Assembly: GCF_000166195.2 (NCBI RefSeq)
Contig: NZ_CM001403.1
Coordinates: 5,536,432 to 5,600,431 of the forward strand
Origin: Mucilaginibacter paludis DSM 18603
GTDB lineage: Bacteria > Bacteroidota > Bacteroidia > Sphingobacteriales > Sphingobacteriaceae
DNA length: 64,000 nucleotides
Reading direction: 5' to 3'
Of the stretch, positions 7,835 to 18,066 are shown one piece after another. Under the pieces are notes generated by a model. It saw only the letters and a program-made list of their open reading frames with translations. It made no database searches and was not told the DNA's origin. The position numbers and the translations under genes were made by a program. Position 1 is the first letter of the stretch, and every line of letters begins with the position of its first letter.

Positions 7835-8545
7835 TTACCAGAAGCCTTTTACCTGGATTTGTGATGAGCTATAGCCCTGTTGTTTTAGCAATTTACGAAG
7901 ATTGGCTACCATATGATGTTTACCTGTGAGGCAAAAAACAGTATGTTGTATACAGTAGCCCTGTGCAAGTACCCAATTAAAAAGCGTTTGGCAGGCATCG
8001 GCCTCCTGCCTTAACAGGCCGTGTAGTGGCGAGCGAAAGTATTCTGAAAACAAAACCGGATGTTGAGCATCTGACATGAGTACGGCGCCGGTAAAGCGGG
8101 TTACGGGTAGTGTTAATTGTTGCAGGGCCAGCAAATGGCCTATGCTGGTTTCGTCGCCCAGGCCAACCACAAGCGAGGTATGATCGGGCTTTTGGCGTGT
8201 GGTATCAATTTTAAGGTAATAAACCGAATCGTTTTTTGTTAACGATCTGGCCCACGTTGTACCCGGTCCGTTATGTGCGGTATTGATAAACAGGGTACAG
8301 GTACAGGTTTCCGCATCCCACCCCGCCGGTGTATAATCACGAAAGGTAAGGTTATCCACGCGGAACTTAATATAGGGTACCTCGTTCCATAAAGTCATAT
8401 CGACTGCTGGTAAATGCAAGTCAATCTCAATGATATGGTCGGGCTGCCAGGCCCGCACATCAAGTACCCTGCCGGTTTTTAAAAACTGGGGTTCGATAAA
8501 GTTGCCTGCACGTTTTTTTATTTGTTGTATGATGGATGTTTCCAT
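7835..8545 (-). CDS. Siderophore-interacting (SIP/ViuB-like) FAD-dependent protein
   Basis: A 236-residue protein resembling the NAD(P)H/FAD ferric-siderophore reductase family, which frees iron from imported siderophores in the cytoplasm. An N-terminal beta-barrel part contains FRDYTPAGWD, matching the R-x-Y-T FAD-binding motif. It is followed by NTAHNGPGTTWARSL, like the HGDGGPAS.WA loop of the family, and then a C-terminal nucleotide-binding half with VVGLGDETSIGH. I chose METSIIQQ at 8545 as the start. The AraC regulator lies upstream on the same strand with a 75-base gap, so it may control this gene. Substrate inferred from family only. Confidence 0.78.
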   Translation of the reverse strand: METSIIQQIKKRAGNFIEPQFLKTGRVLDVRAWQPDHIIEIDLHLPAVDMTLWNEVPYIKFRVDNLTFRDYTPAGWDAETCTCTLFINTAHNGPGTTWARSLTKNDSVYYLKIDTTRQKPDHTSLVVGLGDETSIGHLLALQQLTLPVTRFTGAVLMSDAQHPVLFSEYFRSPLHGLLRQEADACQTLFNWVLAQGYCIQHTVFCLTGKHHMVANLRKLLKQQGYSSSQIQVKGFW

Positions 8546-8620
8546 GTAGCTTCTATTATTAATACAAAGAAACATGCGTTTATGTGATTTTTAAATAGCA
8601 TATTCAGGGTAATGATAGCA

Positions 8621-9475
8621 CTATTTGCGGTATTGTTCTCTGAATTGCAAAGCGGTTACACCGACGGTTTTACGAAAAAAGCGCGAAAAGTAGGAGTGAT
8701 CGGCGTACCCCAACTGGTGGGCAATCTGTTTTACGTTAAGTTGGCTGTAATACAGCAGGCGCTTGGCCTCCATCATAATTTCCTGTTGTATCCAGTAGCT
8801 CACAGGCAACCCGGTTATTTTTTTGAGCGACTCGTTGAGATACGATTCCGATACGTTGAGGCTGGCGGCGTATGCCGACGGACTTTTATTGCTGCGCAGT
8901 TGCGCTACCAATAACTTTTTAAAATTACGAGATAACTCTGCCGGGCGCGACACGTTACCGCCAGCAGCAATATTATCGTTAAAGCAGCCCGCGGCCATCA
9001 GTATAAAGGACTGTAGCAGGGCATGAATTACCGGGATATGAAAGGGATCGGCAGCATCTTCGTCACATTTTTCATGCAGCAGCAATAGCAGGTTTTGGAA
9101 TTGCCTTAATTGCGCATCGTCCAATAGGTGTGGTTGCTGCAACAGTAGTCCGCTTTCAAATATGTTGCGGCAGGCGGGCGGGATCAACGAGGTATCAACT
9201 GCAATAAACCAGCCAGCAGCTACCTCATTACGTATACGGTGATGCACCTGTGCGGGTAGCACATAGTAAAGCACACCCTGATGCAGATTAACTTGCTCAA
9301 AATCGATCATCATCGATGCTGAGCCTTTTTCGAGCAGGAAAAAAATGTAATGGTCATCCCGGTGGGCACCCAGCTCATCGGCTTTATCTTCGGGCAGGTC
9401 GCCGATCCGAAAATGCTTCAGCTGAAGCCCGGAACTGGTTCTGTCGCTTAACTGATGAAGAGGGATATCTTTCAT
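8621..9475 (-). CDS. AraC-family transcriptional regulator
   Basis: A 284-residue regulator with an N-terminal cupin-like sensing part (about residues 20-150, with HRDDHYIFFLLEKG and VLPAQVHH) and a C-terminal AraC DNA-binding domain. The domain is visible as SPSAYAASLNVSESYLNESL followed by the second helix-turn-helix, IAHQLGYADHSYFSRFFRK. It is upstream of and in line with the siderophore-interacting-type flavoprotein, which suggests it regulates that gene, possibly in response to iron or siderophore status. The ligand is unknown. Confidence 0.9.
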   Translation of the reverse strand: MKDIPLHQLSDRTSSGLQLKHFRIGDLPEDKADELGAHRDDHYIFFLLEKGSASMMIDFEQVNLHQGVLYYVLPAQVHHRIRNEVAAGWFIAVDTSLIPPACRNIFESGLLLQQPHLLDDAQLRQFQNLLLLLHEKCDEDAADPFHIPVIHALLQSFILMAAGCFNDNIAAGGNVSRPAELSRNFKKLLVAQLRSNKSPSAYAASLNVSESYLNESLKKITGLPVSYWIQQEIMMEAKRLLYYSQLNVKQIAHQLGYADHSYFSRFFRKTVGVTALQFREQYRK

Positions 9476-9884
9476 GCTGCATTTTGCGGTAAATGTAGGG
9501 AGTTTGGCGGGATTTGGAAACAGGGCACCAACACCAATAGAACAAAAATAAATGAATTTAAAGTAAGGAATGGGCGGGTTCCCTTTTGAGAGGATGGCAT
9601 GGGCTAAATGCTAAAAGGTGCTTCTATCAAACATGCCACCCATCAAACTAATCTCGTACTTAATCATAATTTTTAATAGCCTATTCAAAAAACAATCAGC
9701 TTTTAAAATTTATAAAAATTGATAAGAAACCGTTATTAATTAAATAGCCAACATATAGTATTATACTTGTTAGATGCCTCATCTAAAGGGAGAAATTTAG
9801 ACGGGGTTGATATTTAACATAAAAAAAGCTTATCATTAAACAAGTATAGTTAATATATTCGTATTTACAATTATATCCACCCCA
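9476..9884. other. Intergenic region between divergent genes
   Basis: About 400 AT-rich bases separate the AraC gene from the hybrid kinase gene. A short stretch near 9570-9600 resembles the dispersed 'CCCTTTTGAGAGG' sequence seen at 752. TATACTTG near 9763 is one base off the -7 consensus but is over 100 bases from the start codon. No gene was recognised. Confidence 0.45.
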
Positions 9885-12800
9885 GTGAAAAAAAACCCGG
9901 TTCCGCAAAATGAAATAAGTAGACTTAACGCATTAAAGAATTACGCAATACTCGATTCTTTAAGCGAAGAGGAGTTTGACAGAATCACTGAACTGGCTTC
10001 ATTAATTTGCGATACGCCTATAGCTTTAATTTCATTGATAGACGAAAACCGGCAGTGGTTTAAGTCGAAAGTTGGATTGAGTGTTGATCAAACCCCGCGC
10101 GAGCTTGCTTTTTGCCAATACGCCATCATGAACGATCATATTTTTGAAGTTGAGGATGCCAGGTTGGATGAGCGGTTTAAAGAAAATGCCCTGGTTACAG
10201 GCGACCCGAATATTCGTTTTTATGCCGGCCAGCCTTTGGTTGATCCCGATGGTTATGTGCTGGGTACTTTATGCGTTATTAGTCCGGAACCTAAACTATT
10301 AATTTCCAAACAAAAACGCGGTTTGCACTTACTGGCAATTGAGGTAATGTCGCTTATTGTAGAACGGCGGCAAAAGGCAGAACTGCGAAATTTCGAGAGT
10401 TTGTTTAAACTATCGAACGATATGATATGCGTGGCGGGTACCGATGGCTTTTTCAAGAAAGTTAATCCTGCTTTTAAAAACGTGTTGGGCTGGGATACTG
10501 AGGTTTTGCTCGAATCATCGCTTTATGATTTCGTCCACCCGGATGACCTGAAAAAAACCAGGCAAGAGGTGCAAAGGCTGGCAATGGGAAAGCAAACCAC
10601 TAACTTTACCCATAGGTTTAGAACTCAAAACAAGCAATATAAAATTTTACAATGGGTAGCCAGCCCCGATCCGACGACAGGTAGCTTGTTTGCCATAGCC
10701 CGCGATATTACGAACGAACGAGCGCGCGAGATGGCGCTCATTTTGAGCGAGGAAAGAGCCACCGCTTTTTTTGAAAACTCGCAAGGCTTTATGTGTACCC
10801 ATGATCTGCAGGGCCGGTTTTTATCGGTAAACAGTGCAGGGGCTACTATATTAGGCTACACTAAAGACGAAATATTGCAACGCAGTTTATTTGATATCAT
10901 ACCGGCATCACGCCATTTGTTAATCAACGATTACCTGGCCGAAATTGCTGCTAAGGGAAGCTCCAAGGGGCAGATGATTACCAGGAGCAAAAATGGCGGT
11001 GGTAATATATGGATGTATAATAACAAATTACAAAATGCTTCAGACGGTAACAGTTATGTTATAGGCAACGCCATTGATATTACCGAAAGGCACCGCCTGG
11101 AAGATGACTTAAGAAGGACCAAGGAGGCTCTTGAACAAACCAATAGCGTTGCGCGCGTGGGAGGCTGGGAGTTAGATATCGAAAAACAAAACATCAGTTG
11201 GACGGCTATCACTAAAGAAATTCATGGCGTTAGTGCCGATTATCAACCTCGGCTTGATAACGCTATTCGGTTTTATAAAGAAGGTAAATCCAGAGAGAGG
11301 ATTACTGAGGTTATCAACCTGGCCATATCAAATGGTACCCCCTGGGATCTTGAACTCCAGATTGTTAATACGCAGGGGCGCGAAATTTGGGTTAGGGCCA
11401 TTGGCAATGCCGAATTTGAAAACGGGATGTGTAAAAGGATTTACGGAACTTTTCAGGATATTGATGAGACAAAAAAAACAGCTATAGCGGTAAATACTTC
11501 CAGGAAGTTATTTAAGGATTTATTGTACGCAGCCTCCGAAGTGAGCATTATTGCTACGGATGTTAATGGCTTAATTACGGTATTTAACAAAGGTGCCGAA
11601 AAGTTAACGGGTTACGCCGCCGACGAGATGGTAGGGAAGCAAACGCCTGCCATTATACATTCGCCTGCCGAGGTTAACAAGCGGGGGGAAGAACTAACTG
11701 CCCACTATGGCGTAAGTGTAGAAGGATTTGGCGTTTTTGTGAAGGTTGCGCAAATTACAGGATCTGAGCACCATGAATGGACTTATATTAAAAAAGATGG
11801 TACCTCAAGAATTGTATCTTTAGTAGTAACCCCCATCCGTGATATCGACAATCAAATTAACGGTTATTTGGGTATAGCTACCGATATTACCGAAAGAAGA
11901 ATTATTGAGCAGAAGCTGATTGCCGAGCGAGCCAGGTTATCGGCCTTTGTGAAGAATGCCCCTGCGGCCGTGGCCATGCTGGATAACGAGATGAGGTATA
12001 TTGCAGTAAGTAATCGCTGGCTCGAAGATTATCAATTGACGGGTACCGATGTTATCGGCCGGTCGCACTATGATTTATTTGGCAGTGTGAGCGTCAACAG
12101 GCGGAGTATGCATCAATGGGTTTTAGCTGGCAACATTGAGCGAAAGGAAGAAGATACCTTAATTCTGCCTAATATTAACGAGGTACAATATATTACCTGG
12201 GAAATGAGGCCCTGGTATCAGTACGACGGAAAAATTGGCGGTATGATGATGTTTACGCAAAATATTACCTCAATGATTAAGCAGCGCGAAGAGTTAAAAA
12301 ATGCCAAACTTCATGCCGAGCAGGCCAATATTGCCAAGTCAGAATTTTTAGCCAATATGAGCCACGAGATTCGGACGCCACTCAATGGAGTAATCGGCTT
12401 TACCGATCTGGTATTAAAAACCAAGTTGAACGAAACCCAGCAGCAGTACTTATCAATAGTTAACCAATCGGCCAATGCCTTGCTGAGCATTATTAATGAT
12501 ATACTCGATTTTTCTAAAATAGAAGCCGGCAAACTTGAACTTGATGCCGAAAGGTGCGACCTGTACGAAATGAGTTGCCAGGCTACTGATATTATTACCT
12601 ACCAGGTACAAACCAAGGGCCTTGAAATGTTGCTCAACATATCGCCCGATTTACCGCGGTTTATTTACGCTGACACGGTTAGGCTTAAGCAAATTTTGGT
12701 GAATCTTTTGGGTAATGCCTCTAAATTTACAGATCAGGGCGAAATAGAGTTAAAGATAGAGGTGTTATCAACCACTGGCGACAATACTTCAATGAGGTTT

Positions 12801-14234
12801 GGAGTAAGGGATACAGGTATAGGCATTAAGCCGGAGAAGCAAGCCAAAATATTTGAGGCATTTTCTCAGGAAGATGGCTCAACCACTAAAAAATATGGGG
12901 GTACAGGCCTTGGGCTCACCATTTCGAACAAATTATTAGGTTTAATGGGTAGTAAGCTACAATTGGAAAGTGTACCCGGAAAAGGAAGTTTGTTTTATTT
13001 TGACGTTACCTTTAAATCTGAGCAGGGCGAAGCCATTGATTGGGAAAATATCGACCTGATAAAAAATGTTTTGGTAGTGGATGATAATGACAATAACCGC
13101 ACCATACTATCGCAAATGTTGTTGTTGAAAAATATACAAACCACCGAGGCTGCCAACGGTTTTGGGGCTCTGCAATTGTTAGCCAACGGGGAGCGGTACG
13201 ATGTGATTTTGATGGATTACCATATGCCCTTTATGGACGGAATGGAAACCGTTAAAAAGATAAGGGAGAGTTTTTATCCCACTGCAGAAGAGCAACCTAT
13301 TATTTTACTGCACAGCTCATCAGACGACGGGTTGATGATTAAGCTTTGCGATGAGTTGCAGGTGAGCCAGCGAATTGTAAAGCCTACTAAAATGCAGGAT
13401 ATTTACAACGCGCTATCACGCCTGAACAAAAAGGATACCGAATTGAAGGACAAGAGCCTTAATTTAGCTGAAGCCGAAAGTACCCGTTTTACAGTGTTGG
13501 TTGCCGAGGATAATACTGTAAATATGTTGCTGGCCCGAACCATCATCAAAAAGTTTGCACCAAATGCTGTTATAGCAGAGGCTTTAAATGGCGTGCAGGC
13601 ATTAAAGTATTGCGAGCAAACCCTGCCCGATTTAATTTTAATGGATGTGCAAATGCCCGAAATGAACGGTTACGAAGCGACAAGAGCGATAAGGGCGCTG
13701 GAAACCCGGGGCCATACGCCAATTATTGCCTTGACGGCAGGTAATGTTAAGGGCGAAAAAGAAAAATGCCTGTCCGCCGGGATGGACGACTTTGTAGTAA
13801 AGCCCATTGTGGAAGAAAGCCTGATAGCCATATTTAATAAGTGGCTTGATCTAAACCATGATCAAAACAATATGGCTGCAATGGGAGGAGATAAGGCCTT
13901 ATCTCCGCATTTTAATATCAATAAGCTGAAAAGTTACCTCGGAGACGATGAAGATGTTTTAAAAGAAGCGCTGAACATGGTTAAAACCGAACTGCTTTCA
14001 TCCATAAAGACTTTAGAAAATTGTATTGACGGTAAGGACTTAACGGGGATTAAAGAGGCTGGGCACAAGCTCTACGGCACAGCGGCATCTTCGGGTATGT
14101 CTTTGCTCTCAAAAATAGCAAATGAATTTGAACAGATGGAGATTTTGATTGAGCCTGAAGCTGATGCCCTGCTAAAAAGGGCTCAGCGCGAAATTGAACT
14201 TATTTTGAAATTAATGGATGAAAGCACAAACTGA
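9885..14234 (+). CDS. Hybrid sensor histidine kinase (GAF, PAS repeats, kinase, two receivers, Hpt)
   Basis: A 1449-residue phosphorelay protein without obvious transmembrane segments, so probably cytoplasmic. Order: GAF (about residues 20-165), about five PAS/PAC units (170-800; closers such as DITNERARE, DITERHRLE, DITERRIIE), a HisKA domain with histidine 827 in SHEIRTPLNG, the ATPase domain (about 925-1045, GTGLGL), receiver 1 with aspartate 1111 (LMDYHMP), receiver 2 with aspartate 1254 (LMDVQMPEMNG), and a C-terminal Hpt domain with histidine 1394 (GHKLYGTA). All phosphorelay residues are present. The frame starts at GTG; no upstream ATG was found. It converges on the receiver and kinase genes at 14394-17422. 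Signal unknown. Confidence 0.95.
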   Translation: MKKNPVPQNEISRLNALKNYAILDSLSEEEFDRITELASLICDTPIALISLIDENRQWFKSKVGLSVDQTPRELAFCQYAIMNDHIFEVEDARLDERFKENALVTGDPNIRFYAGQPLVDPDGYVLGTLCVISPEPKLLISKQKRGLHLLAIEVMSLIVERRQKAELRNFESLFKLSNDMICVAGTDGFFKKVNPAFKNVLGWDTEVLLESSLYDFVHPDDLKKTRQEVQRLAMGKQTTNFTHRFRTQNKQYKILQWVASPDPTTGSLFAIARDITNERAREMALILSEERATAFFENSQGFMCTHDLQGRFLSVNSAGATILGYTKDEILQRSLFDIIPASRHLLINDYLAEIAAKGSSKGQMITRSKNGGGNIWMYNNKLQNASDGNSYVIGNAIDITERHRLEDDLRRTKEALEQTNSVARVGGWELDIEKQNISWTAITKEIHGVSADYQPRLDNAIRFYKEGKSRERITEVINLAISNGTPWDLELQIVNTQGREIWVRAIGNAEFENGMCKRIYGTFQDIDETKKTAIAVNTSRKLFKDLLYAASEVSIIATDVNGLITVFNKGAEKLTGYAADEMVGKQTPAIIHSPAEVNKRGEELTAHYGVSVEGFGVFVKVAQITGSEHHEWTYIKKDGTSRIVSLVVTPIRDIDNQINGYLGIATDITERRIIEQKLIAERARLSAFVKNAPAAVAMLDNEMRYIAVSNRWLEDYQLTGTDVIGRSHYDLFGSVSVNRRSMHQWVLAGNIERKEEDTLILPNINEVQYITWEMRPWYQYDGKIGGMMMFTQNITSMIKQREELKNAKLHAEQANIAKSEFLANMSHEIRTPLNGVIGFTDLVLKTKLNETQQQYLSIVNQSANALLSIINDILDFSKIEAGKLELDAERCDLYEMSCQATDIITYQVQTKGLEMLLNISPDLPRFIYADTVRLKQILVNLLGNASKFTDQGEIELKIEVLSTTGDNTSMRFGVRDTGIGIKPEKQAKIFEAFSQEDGSTTKKYGGTGLGLTISNKLLGLMGSKLQLESVPGKGSLFYFDVTFKSEQGEAIDWENIDLIKNVLVVDDNDNNRTILSQMLLLKNIQTTEAANGFGALQLLANGERYDVILMDYHMPFMDGMETVKKIRESFYPTAEEQPIILLHSSSDDGLMIKLCDELQVSQRIVKPTKMQDIYNALSRLNKKDTELKDKSLNLAEAESTRFTVLVAEDNTVNMLLARTIIKKFAPNAVIAEALNGVQALKYCEQTLPDLILMDVQMPEMNGYEATRAIRALETRGHTPIIALTAGNVKGEKEKCLSAGMDDFVVKPIVEESLIAIFNKWLDLNHDQNNMAAMGGDKALSPHFNINKLKSYLGDDEDVLKEALNMVKTELLSSIKTLENCIDGKDLTGIKEAGHKLYGTAASSGMSLLSKIANEFEQMEILIEPEADALLKRAQREIELILKLMDESTN

Positions 14235-14326
14235 TAACAAACCCGGCATGGTGGCTGGATAGCAGTCCGTGTCTTTTGTATATGCTTTGATGGGCTGTTA
14301 TTTAAGCGCCATAAATTTAGTTAACC

Positions 14327-14365
14327 GGCGGTTTAGAGCGCATCAAAAAACAACCCGCCTTTTTA
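14327..14365 (+). terminator. Possible intrinsic terminator after the hybrid kinase
   Basis: GGCGG (14327-14331) can pair with CCGCC (14355-14359). A TTTTT run follows. The stem is short and the loop long, so this is a weak candidate between convergent genes. Confidence 0.35.
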
Positions 14366-14393
14366 TTGCAATTTTATAGGTGTCAAAATACAA

Positions 14394-14759
14394 TTAACCA
14401 ATTAAGGTGGCAATCTTATTAATCAGTGCATCCATTTCGAAGGGTTTCTCCAGAAAGTCATTTGCGCCAGAATCAAAAGCCGATTGCTTCACATCCCTGC
14501 TGGCAGAGATCATCAGCACCGGTATGTTTTGGGTATCAGGATTAGCTTTCATCTGCCTGCAAATATCGCGCCCATCCACACCCGACATCCAGATATCTAA
14601 CAATACCAGGTCAGGTTTATTTTGCATCGCTTTTGATATTTTTGAACCATCAAGCGTTTGGCTTACCTGGTAGCCCATTACTTCCAGTAGCAATGCAGTG
14701 GAATCAACAATGGCCTCATCATCATCGGCAATTAATATTTTCTTTAAAGTATTCGGCAT
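14394..14759 (-). CDS. Single-domain response regulator
   Basis: A 121-residue receiver without an output domain. The acidic pocket is ADDDE near residues 11-15, the phosphoacceptor is aspartate 55 in LLDIWMSG, a serine serves as the switch residue in MISAS, and lysine 105 lies in EKPF. Such proteins pass phosphate onward or act by binding a partner. It follows the multi-PAS kinase on the same strand after 50 bases, so that kinase is the likely donor. Alternatively it could exchange phosphate with the hybrid kinase's Hpt domain; both readings are inference. Confidence 0.93.
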   Translation of the reverse strand: MPNTLKKILIADDDEAIVDSTALLLEVMGYQVSQTLDGSKISKAMQNKPDLVLLDIWMSGVDGRDICRQMKANPDTQNIPVLMISASRDVKQSAFDSGANDFLEKPFEMDALINKIATLIG

Positions 14760-14809
14760 AACAACTAATTACTGCTCAATTATCGGACCACAAATTTTAT
14801 TTTCGATAG

Positions 14810-17422
14810 TTAAACGGTTGATTGTTTGATTGGGAGCGAAAAGCAAAACGTTGAACCCTTATTTTCTACCGATGTAACCCAGATCCGACCGCCCAGGCGC
14901 TTAATAATTTCCGAAGAAATATACAGGCCCAGTCCCAACCCAGGGAAAGTATATTCGCGGGTGCCGCTCACGCGGTAAAATTGCTCAAAAACCCTGTCTT
15001 TTTTATCCAGGCTGATGCCGATGCCAAAGTCCTGTACGCAAAGTTTGGCTTCGGTTTCGTGTTCTTCGGTATAAATAATAATCTCGTTGGCTTGTGGCGA
15101 ATACTTAATAGCATTAGTGAGCAGGTTGGTAACCACTTGCGAAATGCGGTCACGGTCGCCGGTTAGCTCCTTTTTAAAAGCCAATGCCTTTTTAATCAGG
15201 TGTCTGCTGGTGGTGCGCTGCACATCCTCAATCACCTCTTCTACCATTTCGTTAAAATCAAAGGTTTCATAGTTAAACTGCAGGCGGCCGGTGTTTATCT
15301 TGGTTACGTCCAGTAAATCGGCCACAAGGCTGTTCAATCTGTTTAGTTGGCGGTCCATTTTGCCCACCAATTCGGCATTTTTACTATCGCCCGAGCGAGT
15401 GAAAAGGGTTTGCATTACCTGCGCATAGGCTTTAATACTGGTAATGGGTGTTTTTAACTCGTGGCTGGCAATACCTAAAAAGTTATCCTTTTGCTGTTGC
15501 AGTTCTTTTTGTTCGGTAATATCCGTATTGGTACCGTACCATTTAACAATTTTTCCGTCGTCATTTTTAAGGGGCAGGGCCCTCACCAGCCACCACCGGT
15601 ACTGATCTTTTTTATCTCTTATCCTAAACTCGATCTGGTAAGGTGTGCCGGTTTGCAATGAATGGTTCCAGGCATTGCGGGCAGCTTGTTCATCGTCCGG
15701 ATGGAGGGCATGGTGCCAGCCTTCGCCCAATGAATTTTCAATCGATGTGGCTCCGTGTTCATACCAACGTTTGTTAATGTAGTCCAGGTGCCCATCGGGC
15801 TTACTGGTCCAAACAACAGATGGTACCGAGTCGGCTAAAAACTCCAGCTCTTTAACCGCGTTTTGTAGTATGGTGTTTTTATCATCCAGCTTTCGCCTAA
15901 ACTCCAGTTCCGGACGTAAATCCCGGGCAATACCTGCAAAGGCCACCGGGATATTAGTAAATTCGTCGCGAATAATAAACAGCTGTTTATAGATTGGGAT
16001 AACCTCGCCTGTTTGTTGATGAACCAGCTCAAGCGAGCCCGACCACCTCCCTTCTGATAACAACTGAGGCATAATCTCTTTGCGAATCAGTCGGCTTGAA
16101 TTTTGGGAGTGATAAGCAAACATATTGCTTCCGGCAACTTCCTGCTCTCCAAAACCAATAAGTGTTAAACCCGCAGCATTCATGTATAGCGTTTTGCCTT
16201 CCAGATCGCAATAGTTGCAAAAATCCTCACTAATGTCAACAATTGTGGCCAGTCGTTTTAACTCCGTTTTGGCCTTAATTTCGGGTCTCAGGTCGCGGGC
16301 TATTGCCCCCCGGCCAATTACCTCGCCGCTTTCCGGGTCATGTATCAGCATATAGCTTACCTCGCATGGAATTTCTTCCCTGGTGATCTTGTTGGTAAGT
16401 GTAATATTGCCCCGCCAACCATCTTTTTCAGTAATTTGCCTGATGATCTGATTTTGAACCCGGTCAAGTTCCTCGGCGGAGTAAAAATCCTTGGCTGCCA
16501 AACGGGTGATGTCCTCGGTGTCGGTAACGCCAATCAGGCGTTTGGCGGCATTGTTCATATAGATCAGGTTACCCTCCATGTCCGCAATCGTCATGTGGCT
16601 GGCATTATCTTCAACAAGAGTTAGCAATTGCCTTTCACGCTGGCTTGTGCGCACTTCTGCAGTAATGTCGCGGGCAATGCCTGCAAAGCGATAGGCCGTT
16701 CCATTATTAAAGTAAGCCTTACCTTTGCAATGTACCCAACGCAGCGCCCCATCCAGTTTAGCCACGGTGCGGTATCTAATATCATACGCGCTTCCGGAGG
16801 CCGGGTTAAGTGCTTTGTTTATAGCCTGCCTAACCATATGCTTGTCGGCCGGGTGTATACAGCTTAGCGCCTCTTCGTAAGTAGTTACTTCCGCGCCCAA
16901 AATGCCGAACAGCTCGCGGCAACGCTCATCCCACCGCACGGTATCGTTAACGACATCCAGATCCCAGGTTCCAATATCTGCCGATGACAGGGATAGCGTG
17001 AGCCATTCTTCGGTTTCGGCAAGTTTGTGCCGGGCCTCAACCTGTTTGGTAATATCAACCGCTGTATGAAAAATATAGGCTGTTTGTCCGTCAGATCCGG
17101 GTATGGCTTTATAGGTAAAATCGAAATAAAATGGAATCATTTTACCATTATGCAACAAGTCCGCCTTTGATTCCTTGGTTTGGTAAGTTTCGCCGCTTTG
17201 ATAAACATGCTTCAGTAAATCAAAAAACGGCTGCTGCTCCAGTTCTGGAAGTGCCTCGGCAATGGGCATGCCAATAACCGAGTTATCTTTATCCCACAGA
17301 TCCAGCATGGGCTGGTTGGCCATACTGATAATAATGTCCGTACCGGTGTAAATAGCCGTTGGAATGGGTGAAGCTTCCACAAGAGCTTTAAGCTGCTCCT
17401 GTGCCGCAAAAGGTGTTACCAT
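14810..17422 (-). CDS. Multi-PAS sensor histidine kinase
   Basis: An 870-residue kinase without membrane segments. About five PAS units span residues 8-640, several ending in a DIT or ARDL motif. The fifth is a PAS_3-like unit with DGHLDYINKRWYEH. A HisKA domain has histidine 654 in GIASHELKTPITS, and the ATPase domain (about 755-865) has an N box NLLTNAIKYSP and G boxes DFGIGI and GLGLGLYI. There is no receiver or DNA-binding domain. It is upstream of and in line with the single-domain receiver, probably as a two-gene unit. PAS sensing in the cytoplasm suggests small-molecule or redox input, but no ligand-binding residue was identified. Confidence 0.93.
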   Translation of the reverse strand: MVTPFAAQEQLKALVEASPIPTAIYTGTDIIISMANQPMLDLWDKDNSVIGMPIAEALPELEQQPFFDLLKHVYQSGETYQTKESKADLLHNGKMIPFYFDFTYKAIPGSDGQTAYIFHTAVDITKQVEARHKLAETEEWLTLSLSSADIGTWDLDVVNDTVRWDERCRELFGILGAEVTTYEEALSCIHPADKHMVRQAINKALNPASGSAYDIRYRTVAKLDGALRWVHCKGKAYFNNGTAYRFAGIARDITAEVRTSQRERQLLTLVEDNASHMTIADMEGNLIYMNNAAKRLIGVTDTEDITRLAAKDFYSAEELDRVQNQIIRQITEKDGWRGNITLTNKITREEIPCEVSYMLIHDPESGEVIGRGAIARDLRPEIKAKTELKRLATIVDISEDFCNYCDLEGKTLYMNAAGLTLIGFGEQEVAGSNMFAYHSQNSSRLIRKEIMPQLLSEGRWSGSLELVHQQTGEVIPIYKQLFIIRDEFTNIPVAFAGIARDLRPELEFRRKLDDKNTILQNAVKELEFLADSVPSVVWTSKPDGHLDYINKRWYEHGATSIENSLGEGWHHALHPDDEQAARNAWNHSLQTGTPYQIEFRIRDKKDQYRWWLVRALPLKNDDGKIVKWYGTNTDITEQKELQQQKDNFLGIASHELKTPITSIKAYAQVMQTLFTRSGDSKNAELVGKMDRQLNRLNSLVADLLDVTKINTGRLQFNYETFDFNEMVEEVIEDVQRTTSRHLIKKALAFKKELTGDRDRISQVVTNLLTNAIKYSPQANEIIIYTEEHETEAKLCVQDFGIGISLDKKDRVFEQFYRVSGTREYTFPGLGLGLYISSEIIKRLGGRIWVTSVENKGSTFCFSLPIKQSTV

Positions 17423-18066
17423 TACTGAAATTTTTTGCTAATATATAAAAAAGTGAAGTGCGGTTGTTTGCTTACCCCTTTTCAACGCTGGGCACTTACT
17501 GCCAGAAATAAATAGTGATGGCCGATGCCGCTTTATGCTTTTCCTCATCATGGTAAGTTTACTACGGTATTATTAGGGAAACTCAAATTGGTGGTTGATG
17601 GCTGGTTTGTTTTGATCCGCATGCCAGCTTTCGCCTGGTTCTAAACGCGTTATTGGGTAGTATATCCAGTTGGGTAAGGCGGCATTTAATTATTGATTTG
17701 GGGGCTTGTACTTGATAGCGCGTATGGGCCCGAAACATTTAGCCTTATTCACTACCTTAATACGATGTGCGGGCGAGGGGATTTTCCCCATTTAATTAAA
17801 TTAAATCAATAAAATATTGGCTGATTGATGCGCGGGTTAGCTTATTAACTACAATACGATGTGTATTTATCCGCTATGTTAAAAATAAATTAAATATTTT
17901 TCCAAAAAAGCGAGTGTTTTATTTTGTGAGTTAATTTACTGAGGGATAGAATTTTACGGCCTGTGCTTTTTTTCTTGAGACGAATGTAAATTGCTTTTAC
18001 CGGCTGCTTGGCAGTGTTTGGCATAGGGATTGATTACCCCCGAACACATCATTAACACATAGAACT
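17423..18066. other. Intergenic region upstream of the barrel gene
   Basis: About 640 bases without a gene. The sequence AATACGATGTG occurs twice in direct orientation, at 17759-17769 and 17853-17863, each preceded by ACTAC at a slightly different spacing. This could be a binding site, but nothing confirms it. The region is AT-rich and probably contains the promoters of the divergent kinase and barrel genes. Confidence 0.4.

Noticed and set aside
14407..14673. 88-residue gene on the plus strand
   Set aside because: It is antisense to the well-supported single-domain receiver and has no motif of its own.
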